Part shown: piece after piece, positions 34,560 through 46,589 of the stretch
How positions within the stretch are numbered: position 1 is the first letter of the stretch
Layout: every line of letters starts with the position of its first letter
NCBI RefSeq assembly: GCF_008831285.2
Contig: NC_045146.1
Span: forward strand, 18,841,149 to 18,905,148
Reading direction: 5' to 3'
From: Nymphaea colorata
Lineage: Eukaryota > Streptophyta > Magnoliopsida > Nymphaeales > Nymphaeaceae
DNA length: 64,000 nt
Notes under the pieces: model-generated
Told to the model about the DNA's origin: nothing
Databases searched by the model: none
Seen by the model: the letters and a program-made list of their open reading frames with translations, nothing else
Position numbers and translations under genes: made by a program

Positions 34560-35003
34560 TATCATCTTGTTTTTATGGAAAAAGGACCCCAACATTGATT
34601 TCCAGATCGCCGGTGTACCGATCCAGTCTGTAGAGAATGTGGCAGTAGCTCGGAGAACAAGTCATGGGGAGAAATGTGGGAAAGATGCGGTCACTTTGCT
34701 CACAAAGTGCAGGAAGCACTGACTTCCTTCTATACTATTCTTTAATGGTTTCTTCTTTTTTGCTGTGGTGGTCGCCGTTAGAGAGACGAAAGGAATCATG
34801 GACTCAGAGAATCAACCTGAACGAGTCTAGTGAGATGAATCTCCACCGTCTCCATCTCCATGGCCATGTCCCTCTACAAATACCTTCATTGAGCTTTCGG
34901 GTAGGCATCAGTCTCGTATTTCTGTTCGCATTGGGTAAAGCTATCAGGTTCCTTGCTTACTGCATCTCTCAAGCTCTTCCGATTGCTTGGTAGAAAAAAG
35001 CAG
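34560..35003 (+). promoter_or_regulatory. upstream and leader region of sHSP copy 3 (cut off by element A)
   Basis: GATTTCCAGATCGC, the block GAGAACAAGTCATG, CTCTACAAATACC with TCATTGAGCTTTCGGG, and TTCCGATTGCTTGG follow the same order as in front of the intact sHSP (19720-20190). It has a single core unit, not two. The leader ends at 35003, where element A begins, and resumes at 45360. Confidence 0.75.
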
Positions 35004-35567
35004 CGAAGAAAAACAGAAATTTAAGGGACTAACGCCTGATTTAACATGGTTCGGTGTAAACTCACACCTACGTCCACATAGGGCAGCTATCGTTCTTATT
35101 GACGATAGGCCTGGGTCTTCCTTTTATTTATAATGGAATTACAAGCATCATTGTTTCTTGAATTACAGGATTCATATTGATCGTTACAAGAGGAAACAAG
35201 ATATAATTTGCAGTTGTTATTTCCTTGTTTAATTGCTATGCATCTTTGATTAACAACTGCATTATTGTCTTTAGCCAGCTGTTGTCTCTCATTACTGATT
35301 ACATTAATTGGGCTGGATGTCGTTTCCTTAGCATCATCATCACCATCGTAACAATTACAGCCGTTGCTTCCATCATCGTGGCTAGCTGGTGTTGCCTTCT
35401 TGATGTGGCCATTGTAACGATTGCCATCGTTACTTCCTTCAATAGCATGGTGTATTGTTGTTTCCTTCTGATTACCATCATTGCCATCATTAGCGTGGAG
35501 TCCCTTGCCTTCATTGATGTGGCTGACTGCTGTTGCCTTCTTGATACCCATGTTATTGTCTTTAGCA
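35004..35567 (-). repeat. 3' LTR of element A
   Basis: 564 bp, matching 44845-45359 apart from a roughly 48-base indel near 35190-35240 and scattered substitutions. The outer TG has become CG on the plus strand. The minus strand is open for much of the LTR. Confidence 0.85.
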
Positions 35568-38444
35568 TCCCTCAAACTAGGCGGCAGTATGGAAAGCACT
35601 AGTTTGCCTCTTAAGGATTCGAAGGTGGTCTGGGAGAGAGCTTTGGTGAAGATGTCGGCCACCTGTTGGGTTGATGGAACAAATTGAGTTGTAAGAAGAC
35701 CGAGCACCACTTTTTCCCCTAGAAAATGATAGTCTAGCTCGACATGTTTCATGCGAGAGTGAAAAACAGGTTTGATAGACACTTGAAGTGCAGACATGTT
35801 GTCACAATAGAGTACCGGTGGTTCTGAAAGATAAAGTCCGATGTCCTTAAGAATATATGTAATCCAAGTTAATTCAGCAGCAGCAGACGCCATGGATCGG
35901 TACTCAGCCTCGGTGGTAGATCTAGCCACTGTGGGTTGCTTCTTTGTTGTCCAACAGATAGGATTAGTGCCAAGAAAAGTAACAAAACCAGTAGTTGAGC
36001 GACGTGTGACTTGACAACCAGCCCAATCGGAGTGAGAGAAGGCATGAAGTTGAAGTTGCTCTTGAGGATATAAATGACATCCAATACCAATGGAGCCACT
36101 AACATATCGAAGGAGTCTTTTAACTAGTTGGAAGTGACTAACCATGGGCATTTGCATATATTGACTAATGAAGTTGATAGTGAAAGAGATTCCAGGCCGT
36201 GTGAAAGTGAGGTACTAAAGACCGCCCACCAAACTCCAAAAAAGTGTTGGATCGGAGAAAGGTGTGTCATCAACCGGAGTTTTATAATTCTGAACCAAGG
36301 GAGTGACGGCTGGTTTACACAATGTCATTGTGGCTCTTTCCAGCAAGCTATAGGCATATCGCTGTTGATTGAGGAATAGGCCTCCAGAAAATTTGATCAC
36401 TTCTATTCCAAGGAAGTGATGAAGATGACCGAGATCCTTCATAGAAAACTCTCTGCTAATATCCTGAATGAAGTCTTGAAGTAGCATAGGGTTGCTGCCA
36501 GTTAATATGATATCATCAACATACAATAATAAAAGTATGACACCATGTTTTTCTTGATAGATAAATAACGAGGAATCAGAGATGCTGGAGAGAAAGCCTT
36601 TTAATAAAAGATAAGTTCCAAACCGATCGTACCATGCTCTGGGAGCTTGACATAAACCATAGATAGCTTTGTGTAACTGGCACACATAATCTGGTTTTTT
36701 ATCGTCAAGAAATCCTGGTGGTTGTTCAATAAATACAGTATGATCCAAATCACCATGTAAGATGGCGTTTTTGACATCCATTTATCGAATATCCCAGTTG
36801 TGAGAAAGAGCTATAGTAAGCACAATTTTAATAGTTGTTGGCTTTATAACTGGAGAGAAGGTTTCTAGAAAGTCAACACCAGGCACTTGGTTGAACCCAC
36901 ACGCAACCAGTCGAGCTTTGAGTCGCTCAACTGTTCCATCACTTTTGAGTTTGCTTTTAAAGACCCAACGAGTTGAGACAACATTCATACCTGATTGGTG
37001 AGGTACCAACGTCCAAGTGTGGCATTGTTCCAAAGCTCGTAACTCTTCCTTAATGGCAGTAACCCAACTTGGATTTTTAAGGGCCTGCTTAACAGTTTTG
37101 GGTTCAAGTGGCACCGTTAAGGATAGAAAATACTTAGGGTTCAGTTTTAATGTACCAACCTTAGCCCGAGTTACCATTGAATGAATATTGGAGCTTCCTT
37201 GAATCGACCGTTGTCCTTCAGATGGTTGGCTTTCAGCTTCATTGTTTGGTGAGAGTGGATCATTTTCATCTCTATCATGTGTCCCTTCTGCTGAAATATT
37301 GTCGTGTCTGCTAGGTGGCACTTGGATAAAATCAGTGTCTAATGAACCATCATGAAAGATATGATGATCGGCCACTTAATATGAAGTATTATTGTTACCA
37401 TCTAAACAATGATCTAATGTTGTCCAGTCACTGTAAGTGGCCCCACTGTTGCTGGTTGATGTAGAGGAAAAGAGTGCTCCAGGCTGCTTATAAGGGAAGA
37501 TACTTTCATCAAAGACAACATGTCGAGAGATATATATTTTCCCTGTAGGTGGGTATAAGCACTTGTATCCCTTATGTGTATTACTGTAACCCAAAAATAC
37601 GCATGGTAAATATCTTTGTTCAAGTTTGTTGAGAGCTTAATCTCTTAGATATGGAAAACATCTTGTCCCAAATGTTCGCAAACAAGAGTAAGACGGACTT
37701 TTTCCAGATCAATTCAAAAGGAGATTTCATCTTCAACGTAGGAGTGGGTAGGCTATTAATAAGCCAAACTACAGTGGAAAAGGTTCCAACCCAATATCGA
37801 GCTGGTATATTAGCATTGAACATCATTGCCAACCTGAGTTCGACAATGGTCCTATGACGTCGTTCTGCCATTCCATTTTGGGGTGGCGTTTTAGGACAAT
37901 CTTTGTGATGATGTATACCATGTTCTTGTAAATATGCTGCAAGTTTGAGACTATTGAATTCACCTCCTTCATCAGTTTGAAATGTCTTAATTTTCTTATC
38001 AAACTGATTTTCAACATATTTATGGAAGATTGTAAACACTTGGTATAACTCGGATTTGTAACGCAAGGGATAGAACCAAGTGAACTGAGTGGCTTCATCA
38101 ATAAAAACAGCATAGAATTGAAATTTAGCAACTGAAATAACAGGGGCTGGTCTCCATAAGTCACAGTGAACTTTATCAAGAAATTTGTCACAATTCTCAT
38201 CTATTGGTAAGAAAGGAAGATGACACATTTTTGCCATTTGACAACTAGAACATATGTTGTTTAAGGAACTAGGGCCTATCACACGAATGACCTTTTTATT
38301 TGCAAGAAAATTTACTACCTCACGATGAACATGACCCAGACGTTGGTGCCAAACTTCTTTATTCGCTGCTTGAAATCTTGTAGAGAAATGAACTACATGG
38401 ATCCGGTTGCTGCCTTCTCCTTTATTTTCAACTGCATAAAGATC
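35568..38444 (-). pseudogene. element A pol, distal part (integrase, RT, RNase H)
   Basis: Continues the frame broken by element B. From 38444 downward: DLYAV, the zinc-binding WHQRLGHVHRE and CSSCQMAK, integrase FIDEATQFTWF, QTDEGGEF and PPQNGMAERRHR, then RT with KWVFKSKLKSDG-like residues, YVDDIILTG (about 36510) and LGIEV, then RNase H with SDWAGCQVTRRSTTGF, STTEAEYRSM and CDNMSA. There is a frameshift near 37620 and in-frame stops at 37373-37375, 36782-36784 (before MDVKNA) and 36215-36217 (before YLTFTRP). The last two replace Gln and fit C-to-T changes. The RNase H frame is open through the polypurine tract into the LTR to 35096. Confidence 0.85.
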
Positions 38445-38797
38445 TGAAAGAAAATAGAAACGCGAGAGAGAGAGAAAGAGAGAGAATGATTTCACAATAG
38501 AATGGCTAACTCTCTTGCACACTTATGCAAGGGATTTCTTCTCTTTATATAGTGTGAAGTGAGCACGTTACAAGATATTTAATACAACATGTTACAGAAT
38601 CTAGGATAATTACAACGTGTAGGTTAAGTTTGGAAGCACACCACGACATAACAATGGAGAGGAAGAGGAAAGAAAGTTTGAATTCAAAACTTTCTTTCCT
38701 TAGTTGAGTCGCTCCTCCATTGACGTTTTCTTCTTGCCAAGTTTAGTGGATATGATTTCCACTGATTCCTCCTTGACAACGAGGAAGATCTTTTACA
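38445..38797 (-). repeat. 3' LTR of element B
   Basis: 353 bp. Pairs with 43178-43524. TATA-like CTTTATATAG lies near 38540. Confidence 0.9.
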
Positions 38798-38879
38798 CAC
38801 TCCCTCAAGCTGAGCGTGGCAGGGACAATGCCCAGCTTGTCTCTAAATTCTTTGAATTTGACAGATCCAAGAGCTTTGG

Positions 38880-41800
38880 TCAGTCCATCTGCTATTTGCT
38901 CGGGTTATCTGATAAATTTGATTGAGATATGTCCTTTTGATACATGATCTCGCACAAAGTGGAAATCAACTTCAATGTGATTTATCTGAGCATGAAAGAC
39001 AGGGTTTGTTGCTAAGTATAATGCACCTATATTGTCACACCACAATGTTGGAGTTCCTGTGCATGATATGCCCAACTCGATTAGTAGGGCTTTCAGCCAT
39101 AAGAGTTCTGCAGCAGCACATGCGAGAGATTTATATTCAGCTTCTATACTTGAACGAACCATGGTTCGTTGATTCTTAGATGCCCAAGAAATAAGAGTAT
39201 TACCCAAGAATGTTACACATCCACCTGTTGATTTTCTGTCTTCAGTATTTCCAGAGCAATCAGCATCGGCAAATGCGCTTAAGTGAAGATTATCTGATTT
39301 TTGAATGCATAGTCCAAGCTGGCTTGTGCCCTGTAAATATATGAGAATGCGCTTGATGAGCCTCCAATGGCATTCTAAGGGTTGATGCATGTATTGACAT
39401 GCTTGATTTATTGTAAATGCTATATTCGGACGTGTGAGGGTGAGATATTGTAATGCTCCCACCACGCTCCGATAGAGAGTAGGATCCGAGAACGAAGCGC
39501 TAGACCCCGAAACATGGCCGGTTGGCATAGGGGTTTGGACAGGCTTGGCATTGGTCATGTGAGCTTTCTGTAATATATTGTTAAGATAAGCTCATTGCCG
39601 AATAACCAAACAGTCGGGCTGCCTAGTCACCTCTATGCCAAGAAAATATGATAAATCACCCAAGTCCTTGACTGAAAAAGATGCCCGGAGTTTGGCAAGA
39701 GTCTGATTTATGAGAGCATCGAACGATCTGGTGATAATAACATCATCAACATAAACTAAGATATATATCATTTCACATCCTTGGTGGAAAATAAATAGAG
39801 ACACATCTGATTGAGATACCTGAAAACCAATGTCACTGAGAAAAGTACTCAGGCATTGATACCATGCTCGAGGAGCTTGCTTCAATCCATACAATGCTTT
39901 GTTGAGTTTGCAAACATGAGACAGGAAACGTGGATCTTCAAACCCTTCTGGTTGGGTGATATATACGTCTTCATTAAGGACGCCATTTAGGAATGCATTA
40001 TCAAAGTCGAGCTGGTGAAGACACCATGCATGTTGTACATCGATAGTGAGAATGACGTGAATTGTTGTGGGCTTAACCGTAGAACTGAAAGTCTCCAAAT
40101 AGTCTATCCCAGCTTCTTGTAAGAATCCTCGAGCAACCAGACGTGCCTTATACCTTGAAATGGAACCATCAGCAGTGCGTTTGATCTTGTATATCCATTT
40201 AGTATCAATAATATTATACTCTGGTTGTTGTGGAACTAGATTCCAGGTTTGATTTTTATGTAGCGCATATATCTCTTGTTGCATAGCGTTAATCCAGTGA
40301 GTAACACTGCTGGCTTCCTTGAATGTGGCTGGCTCTTGTTCTTCTCCCCCCTTTGTTTGAGCAGAGAACGTCTTGGGTTTGAGAGAACCTGTCATAGAAC
40401 GAGTGACCATTTGATGTGAATGAGATGACACACCTGTTATAGAATGGGTGACCATTCTATGTGAGTGTGTTAATGACTGTTGGGTAGGGGTGATGATGTC
40501 TTGGCTTCCCCTTGTGGACGGTTGATCTGGAACGACAACAACATATGGTATATCTGGTTGAGTTTGGATCACTTTGGTCTGAGCCTCACTTGGTTGTCCC
40601 TCTATATTGATTGCTCGAGGGATGACGACACTTTCTATATGATAGTCGCTCATTGTGGTCTGTCCTGGGTTTGTTATATTGCACTGACTATGAAATTGTG
40701 AAGCCCACTGTTGAAGATCAGCCTCGTGAAGCAAGACATCAATGGTGTTGCTGGAGCCTCTAGAGTGCTCGTCAAAAATAACATGTCGAGAAATGATCAC
40801 TCGCCTTGATGTAGGATCTAGACATACATATCCCTTATGTTGACTCCCATATCCAATAAAAATGCATGGAGTTGTCTTAGGCTGAAACTTGTTGTCATTA
40901 CTTAACGTCAATAATGGATAGCATTTGGATCCGAACACTCGAAGAAAGCTATAATCAGGAACTTGATTGAATATCATTTGAAACGGTGATTTCCGATCTA
41001 GTTTGAGAGTAGGTAGCCGATTGATTATATAGACTGCTGCCGTTCTGAAGGCTTCCACCCAAAACTGATGGTGAAGTTGAGCATCATGAAGCATACTTAA
41101 TCCGGTCTCAACTACATGTAGATTTTTCCTTTCTACAATCTCATTTTGTTCGGGTGTGTATGGACATGAAAAACGGTGCATAATTCCCTGGTTTTCCAAC
41201 TCGTTTTCAAGAATTTTATTGCAAAATTCCCCTCCATTGTCTGATTGAACAGTTTTGATGGTGGTTCCCAACTGGTTTTCCACAAGAGTTTTGAAATTGA
41301 CGAAACACTGATATATGATCACTTTTATTTTTCAATGGAAACAACCAAGTAAAGCGGGAATAATTATCAACAATCAAGAGAAAATACTTAAAACCATCTT
41401 TGGACTCCACAGGGGCTGGTCCCCAAACATCCATGTGAAGAAGTTCAGGAGGTTTAGCAGCATGAAAGGACGACAAAGGAAACTGCAACTTATGCGCCTT
41501 TCCGATTAAACAATGTTCACACACCTTTTTCGAAATAGGACTGTTTATTGAGATGTAACTGAGAGCATTAAGCAAAGATACTATGTTTCTATTTGCATGT
41601 CCGAGTCGCCGATGCCATTCCTCATACGACCCTCGAACCTTATTTATTTGTTGAGCCACACACCCTTTCTTGATGTCATCACTAGATCTGGTCTTTACTT
41701 GAACCGGATAAAGACCATTACTAGTTTTCGGTCCTCGAAGAAGTGTTGTTCTTGTCTTGTGGTCCTTTATCACAAATTCAGATGGAGTAAATTCAAAAAT

Positions 41801-42060
41801 GCAATCGTTGTCAGATGTAAACCGACCCACAGAAATCAGATTGTGTGCTATCTTGGGAACATGTAAACTATTTTTCAGAATGAAATCAGTCCCTTGAATA
41901 TTAACTTGTAAGTCCCCTACGTGAGAAATAGGCAGGCACTTACTGTTTCCAACCATCACAGATTCAGAGCCTGAGTACGTTTGTTTGTTTTCCAAATTTT
42001 CGTCACTGGCGACAATATTGTTGGTTGCCCCCGTGTCTGGATACCAATATTCATCACCCG
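38880..42060 (-). pseudogene. element B pol (protease to RNase H)
   Basis: Protease PDTGATNNIV lies near 42030. Next come WHRRLGHANRNIV and CEHCLIGKAHK, integrase IVDNYSRFTWLF, QSDNGGEF and PEQNEIVERKN, reverse transcriptase KWIYKIKRTADGSISRYKAR and YVDDVIITR (about 39740; relatives usually have Gly after the Thr), then RNase H with FADADCSGN, SSIEAEYKSLA and CDNIGA. The frame is broken near 41320 (within integrase), near 39592 (stop) and near 38905. It is younger-looking than element A but not intact. Confidence 0.85.
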
Positions 42061-42079
42061 ATTCTTGTAATGTTAAGGC

Positions 42080-42998
42080 TCAGAATGCGCAAGGATTGAT
42101 ATCCCAGCACGTCTTGGCTGTGTGACGCTTACGGCCACAGTATTGGCACTCGATGATCTTCTTGGATGGCTGGGTAGTTTGCTGGTGATGCTGTTGTGAA
42201 GCATTATTCAACTGAAAACCAGTCATTTGATGACTATTGAATTGATTTTGGGCAAGCTGAAGAGACTGGTTTCTACCACGACCTCCTCTTCCTTGATAAT
42301 AGCCTCGACCGTGCCCACGTCCGCGGCCTCGAATGGTGTTGAAGGCTGTTATAGTTACTTGCCTTTCCATAGGTGACTCGGTAACATTATTTATAAATTA
42401 AGACATGTTTCTTGATTCAATAAAAGATCATAGATCTCGGCAAAACTAGGCAATTTTGTTGAGGATGTGACTATAGAAGTGATCAAACTTGCATACTTTT
42501 ATGGAAGACCATTAAGTATGATTTGGACTAACTCTTCATTTGGCATATGACAGCCAGCCGCATCAAGAGAATCAACTAAAAATTTAACTTTCTGCAAGTA
42601 AGAGGTCATATCCGAGGTACCTTTCTTGATGAACATCAATTCTTCTTCAATAACATGACTGGTAGTGGAGACGGTGAGCCATAGGATTTTTCCAGCACCA
42701 CCCAGGCTTCTCGTGCTGAGTGAGTCCTGATTATTTGACCGAGGACAGCTTCAGAAACGGTGGCTTTGATCCAGCTCAAAACCAATTGGTCTGATTTTCT
42801 CCATACGGTGAACTCAGGGTTGAGTTCATCTTTGCCATTTCTTAGAATCATTTCTGATGGAGCTTCACCAGATCCATCAACAAACTTCATCAAATCTTGA
42901 GATATCATCACAGACTCAAGTTGGCTCCTCCACAGCAAATAGTTATCTCTGTTTAACTTCACAGAGACGAGGCTAGCGATTGACAAGGACGATGCCAT
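42080..42998 (-). pseudogene. element B gag
   Basis: Starts MASSLSIASLVSVKLNRDNY at 42998. The copia gag signature LLWRSQLESVMISQDL and VDGSG is followed by the central region and an RG-rich stretch (RGRGRGHGRGYYQGRGGRG). A CCHC zinc knuckle CQYCGRKRHTAKTC (about 42140-42100) ends it. The frame is lost between about 42635 and 42375, so no single protein is possible as read. Confidence 0.8.
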
Positions 42999-43177
42999 GT
43001 AGTTAGTGGCAAAAATTGTGCCCTGATTTTCTACTCCAAGTTATCACAGCCCTGTTAAAAAACAGAACGGGGCAGACCGGCGGAGAGTAAAACAGAAAAA
43101 AAGGGAGATGCAAACAAAACCACAGCAAGTGCTGGTTGTAGAAAAGCGATAACAGAGAACCTAATGCCCTGATACCA

Positions 43178-43524
43178 TGAAAGAAAATAGAAATGAGAGA
43201 GAGAGAGAGAGAATGATTTCACAATAGAATGGCTAACTCTCTTGCACACTTATGCAAGGGATTTCTTCTCTTTATATAGTGTGAAGTGAGCACATTACAA
43301 GATATTTAATACAACACGTTACAGAATCTAGGATAATGACAACGTGTAGGTTAAGTATGGAAGTACACCACGACATAACGATGGAGAGGAAGAGGAAAGA
43401 AAATTTGAATTCAAAACTTTCTTTCCTTACTTGAGTCGCTCCTCCATTGACGTTTTCTTCTTGCCAAGTTTAGTGGATATGATTTCCACTGATTCCTCCT
43501 TGACAACGAGGAAGATCTTTTACA
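43178..43524 (-). repeat. 5' LTR of element B
   Basis: 347 bp. Pairs with 38445-38797, is directly next to the primer-binding site, and is followed by target duplication AGATC. Confidence 0.9.
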
Positions 43525-43529
43525 AGATC

Positions 43530-44832
43530 TTCATGTCTCTTCCCCGTAATTATAATTACACTTTGTTGGTCGTCTTTTCCTTCACAGCAAAATCATTAGT
43601 TGAAAATTCAAAAACATAAGGAAGATTGTATGTTAGTTGACTGATGGAGATAAGGTTTTTCTTGATCTTAGGAACAACTAAAACATTATCAAGAACCAGT
43701 TTCTGTCGCCCATTAGCTATAGTAGCCTGCCCTATATGAGTAATATCCAATTTTTCTCCATTTCCAACCATTATTTTATCAGTCCCATAATATTTAGATA
43801 GAGAACTGAGTATACCTGCGTTAGACGTCACATGAGCTGATGCACCGGTGTCGGGAAACCATTGTTGATATTGATTGTCGGATGCTTTCGTGATGGTTAA
43901 AGCTTGTGGGGCCTTTTTGTGACTGAAATGCTTGATTGAACCTATGCCAGCAGTTGAGAGCGGTGTGATTTTTTTTGCTGCATATTTGGCATATTATGCC
44001 TCTTTCCTGGGTTGATCGGTTTTGATTGCCGTCTTTGTTTTTGTTGTCTGAATTCCATGAACCACTTTGGCTAGCTTGCACAAAACTACGTCCTTTAGAA
44101 TTGAAGTTTTGATTTTTGCCTCCCTTGTGCCTTTGATTAGGTTGACGGTGGCTGAAAAATGCAACGTGGGTGCTAGGAGAATCTTCTTCTAACGTCCTCA
44201 TAGTTTCATGATTTTGAAGAAGAGCAACTACCTCAACATATGAGGGTGCTGGTGGTTTCAGCATGGTTGTCAATAGAATTGTTTGAAAAGATTCATAATC
44301 TTTTCCAAGGCCAGTGAGTAGCCAAAAGACTTTAGTTTCATCTGTAATAGGTTTTCCAATGGCAGTGACCTCATCGGAAATTTTCTTGAAGCTGCGGATA
44401 TATTCATCAATGGACGAGTTCCCTTTCTTATGCATTTGAAGTTTTTGCATAAGAAACATTTCTCGCTCCTTAGATTTGTTAGCGAAATGCTGAGTTAGGG
44501 TGGTCCATACCTCCATGGCAGTTTGTTGTCTGATGATAATGCCTAAGATTTCTTCCGCAAGAGTCCCAGTGATCCATCCTTTAAGAAGACGATCTGACTT
44601 TTGCCATAGAGGCGATGAGGAATTGTGCCGGCGGGTGGTATTCTCCATCTAGGAAACCAGTCATATCTTGGCTCTCAATGAGCCCCATCATCTGTGTTTG
44701 CCAAAGCAAAAAATTACTTTGATTGAGCTTGATCGACACAAAGTTGGCAACGTTCAGATTGTGTGGATAAGGGTATTTGCTTGGAGCTGACGATGCTTGA
44801 GGAAGAATTGCTTTTCACCATAGGGTTGTCCC
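43530..44832 (-). pseudogene. element A gag and protease (proximal part)
   Basis: Gag residues LLWQTQMMGLIESQDM (about 44710) start the recognisable region. WQKSDRLLKGWITGTL and the retrotransposon gag core follow, then a CCHC knuckle CQICSKKNHTALNC (about 43990) and protease PDTGASAHVTSNAG (about 43845). The GAG-pre-integrase segment VGNGEKLDITHIGQA runs to the element B insertion at 43530. Frameshifts lie near 44640, 43825 and 43570. Confidence 0.85.
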
Positions 44833-44844
44833 GCTCTGATACCA

Positions 44845-45359
44845 TGAAGAAAAACAGAAATTTAAGGGACCAACGCCTGATTTAACGTGGTTCGGTGTAA
44901 ACTCACACCTACGTCCCCAAAGGGCAGCTATCGTTCTTATTGACGATAGGCCTGGGTCTTCCTTTTATTTATAATGGAATTACAAGCATCATTGTTTCCT
45001 GAATTATAGGATTCATATTGATCGTTACAACTACGCATCTTTGATTGACAACTGCATTATCGTCTTTAGCCAGCCGTTGTCTGTCATTACTGATTACATT
45101 AATTGGGCTGGATGTCGTTTCCTTAGCATCATCATCACCATTGTAACGATTACAGCTGTTGCTTCCATCATCGTGGCTAGCTGGTGTTGCCTTCTTCATG
45201 TGGCCATTGTAACGATTGCCATCGTTACTTCCTTCAATAGCACGGTGGATTGTTGTTTCCTTCTGATTACCATCATTGCCTTCATTAGCGTGGATTCCCT
45301 TGCCTTCATTGACGTAGCTGACTGTTGTTGCCTTCTTGATACCCATGTTATTGTCTTTA
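44845..45359 (-). repeat. 5' LTR of element A
   Basis: 515 bp, beginning TGAAGAAAAACAG next to the primer-binding site. The outer end TCTTTA runs straight into the sHSP leader, apparently missing the final GCA seen in the 3' LTR. Confidence 0.85.
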
Positions 45360-46092
45360 AGCTGATGGTGGGTCGTGACCGGAAGGAAGATAAGAAGGGG
45401 AGGGCATTTTCTTGTTGTTGTTAATGGGGTCATCGCTGGTAGAGATGGGTCTCCTACCGGAGACGGTGAGGGCATGACAGCTCCTCCGAAGTGGTGGATG
45501 CCTTCAGGATCCTGGAGCATTGCCCCTTTGTGCTCGCCAAGTCTCTGGATACGACTGTGACCCTTGCCCACGCCAGTTGGAAGGAGACCCCTCTTACGCA
45601 TTTGATAACTCTCAACGTCCCTGGTAGGTGGTATGTTGCTTCTTCTTCTTCTTCTTAGTCGGTGTGACGTTGTTGGTGTTTATCCTTTTGGTGATTTGCA
45701 ATTGGTATTGTTGATTTAAGCACCGAAAATAGAAAACTAGGAGAGTGGTGCTCCCTCTCTGTCTCTTTTGTTTTTTTTGGTCTTGTGAAATCGGCATGAA
45801 TGACTTTTTTCTCTAAGAAATGGAAGAACAAAAAAGTAATGTTTTCGACAATTATGCGTGGGAATGGGAATTGCAGGGGTGTTTAGGACATAAAGATCAA
45901 AGTGGAGGAGGGAAGGGTACTGAGGATCAGCCGCAAAAGGAAAGAGGATGAGAAGCAGGCGGACGGCGATAAATGGCATCGGGCTGAGAGGTCCGAGGAC
46001 AAGTTCTGGCGGCAGTTTCGGCTGCCCTTCAATGCGAACTTGGATGCCATCAAGGCACACCTGGGGAATGACGTCTTTAAGGTAACCATCCC
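45360..46092 (+). pseudogene. sHSP copy 3, exon 1, intron and first part of exon 2
   Basis: Resumes the leader cut at 35003. The start codon is lost: where the intact gene has AAGATGAGGGCA this copy has AAGGGGAGGGCA. About 30 bases encoding [10 protein letters not shown] are deleted. The GT donor (about 45622) and AG acceptor with GGGGTG (about 45876) survive. Exon 2 has lost bases at VKKEDIK, then reads [30 protein letters not shown] and VFKVTIP before element C interrupts it at 46093. Confidence 0.88.
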
Positions 46093-46353
46093 TGTGAAGA
46101 TCCCTTTGGATTGAGAGAGAGAGCAACGAACAAGAGAAGAAAGAAAGATTCAGAAAATGAATCACTTGTCTGTGTTGCTATTGAGTATACAAGGTATTTA
46201 TAGAGTACAAGAGAGATGACGTTACAACAAATAAGGCAAGAAATAAAATCGTAGAATCAAATCCCAAATTAATGGTGATTGATACGATTTTATTTCTTGC
46301 AGAAATGATTTCGTAATTCAAGCTCTTTCCTATTTCAAGATCTTTCCTTAACA
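46093..46353 (-). repeat. 3' LTR of element C
   Basis: 261 bp, TG to CA, including a TATA-like TATTTATAGAG near 46194 that the 5' copy lacks. Confidence 0.9.
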
Positions 46354-46589
46354 GCCTCCCGCAAACTGAACGGCGGCTCCATGATGTTGAGGTTGTTTCT
46401 AAAATCTGTGAATATTGTTCCTCCTAGAGCTTTCGTCATTCCATCCGCTAATTGCTCTTTAGTACGAATGAAATTTACTTGCATCTCTCCTTTATTGACA
46501 TGATCTCTAACGAAATGAAAATCAATTTAAAATGCTTGGTGCGAGCATGAAACACAGGGTTTGAGGCTAAGTATAGATCTCCTATATTA

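Larger units (their letters stand above)
38445..43524 (-). mobile_element. copia element B, nested inside element A
   Basis: A complete Ty1/copia element of 5080 bp on the minus strand, with a perfect 5-bp target duplication AGATC (38440-38444 and 43525-43529). The LTRs (38445-38797 and 43178-43524) begin TG and end CA and differ at roughly nine positions plus a GA-repeat length change. The primer-binding site reads TGGTATCAGGGC (43166-43177, minus). The polypurine tract CTTGAGGGAGTG adjoins the 3' LTR. It sits in the GAG-pre-integrase region of element A and has split that pol gene. Confidence 0.93.
35004..45359 (-). mobile_element. copia element A, inserted in the leader of sHSP copy 3
   Basis: A Ty1/copia retrotransposon on the minus strand, about 5.3 kb once the nested element B is removed. 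The 5' LTR is at 44845-45359 and the 3' LTR at 35004-35567. The primer-binding site TGGTATCAGAGC (44833-44844, minus) fits initiator Met-tRNA. A polypurine tract TTTGAGGGA abuts the 3' LTR. The flanks AGCAG (34999-35003) and AGCTG (45360-45364) look like a 5-bp target duplication with one change, and the 5' LTR seems to have lost its terminal GCA. It splits the leader of an sHSP pseudogene. Confidence 0.85.

Noticed and set aside
35225-35602. Hydrophobic plus-strand frame in the LTR of element A (also at 45041-45424)
   Set aside because: It is antisense to the pol-LTR frame and arises from the same repeated codons (ATC/ATT/GTT as complements of GAT/AAT/AAC). No independent support.
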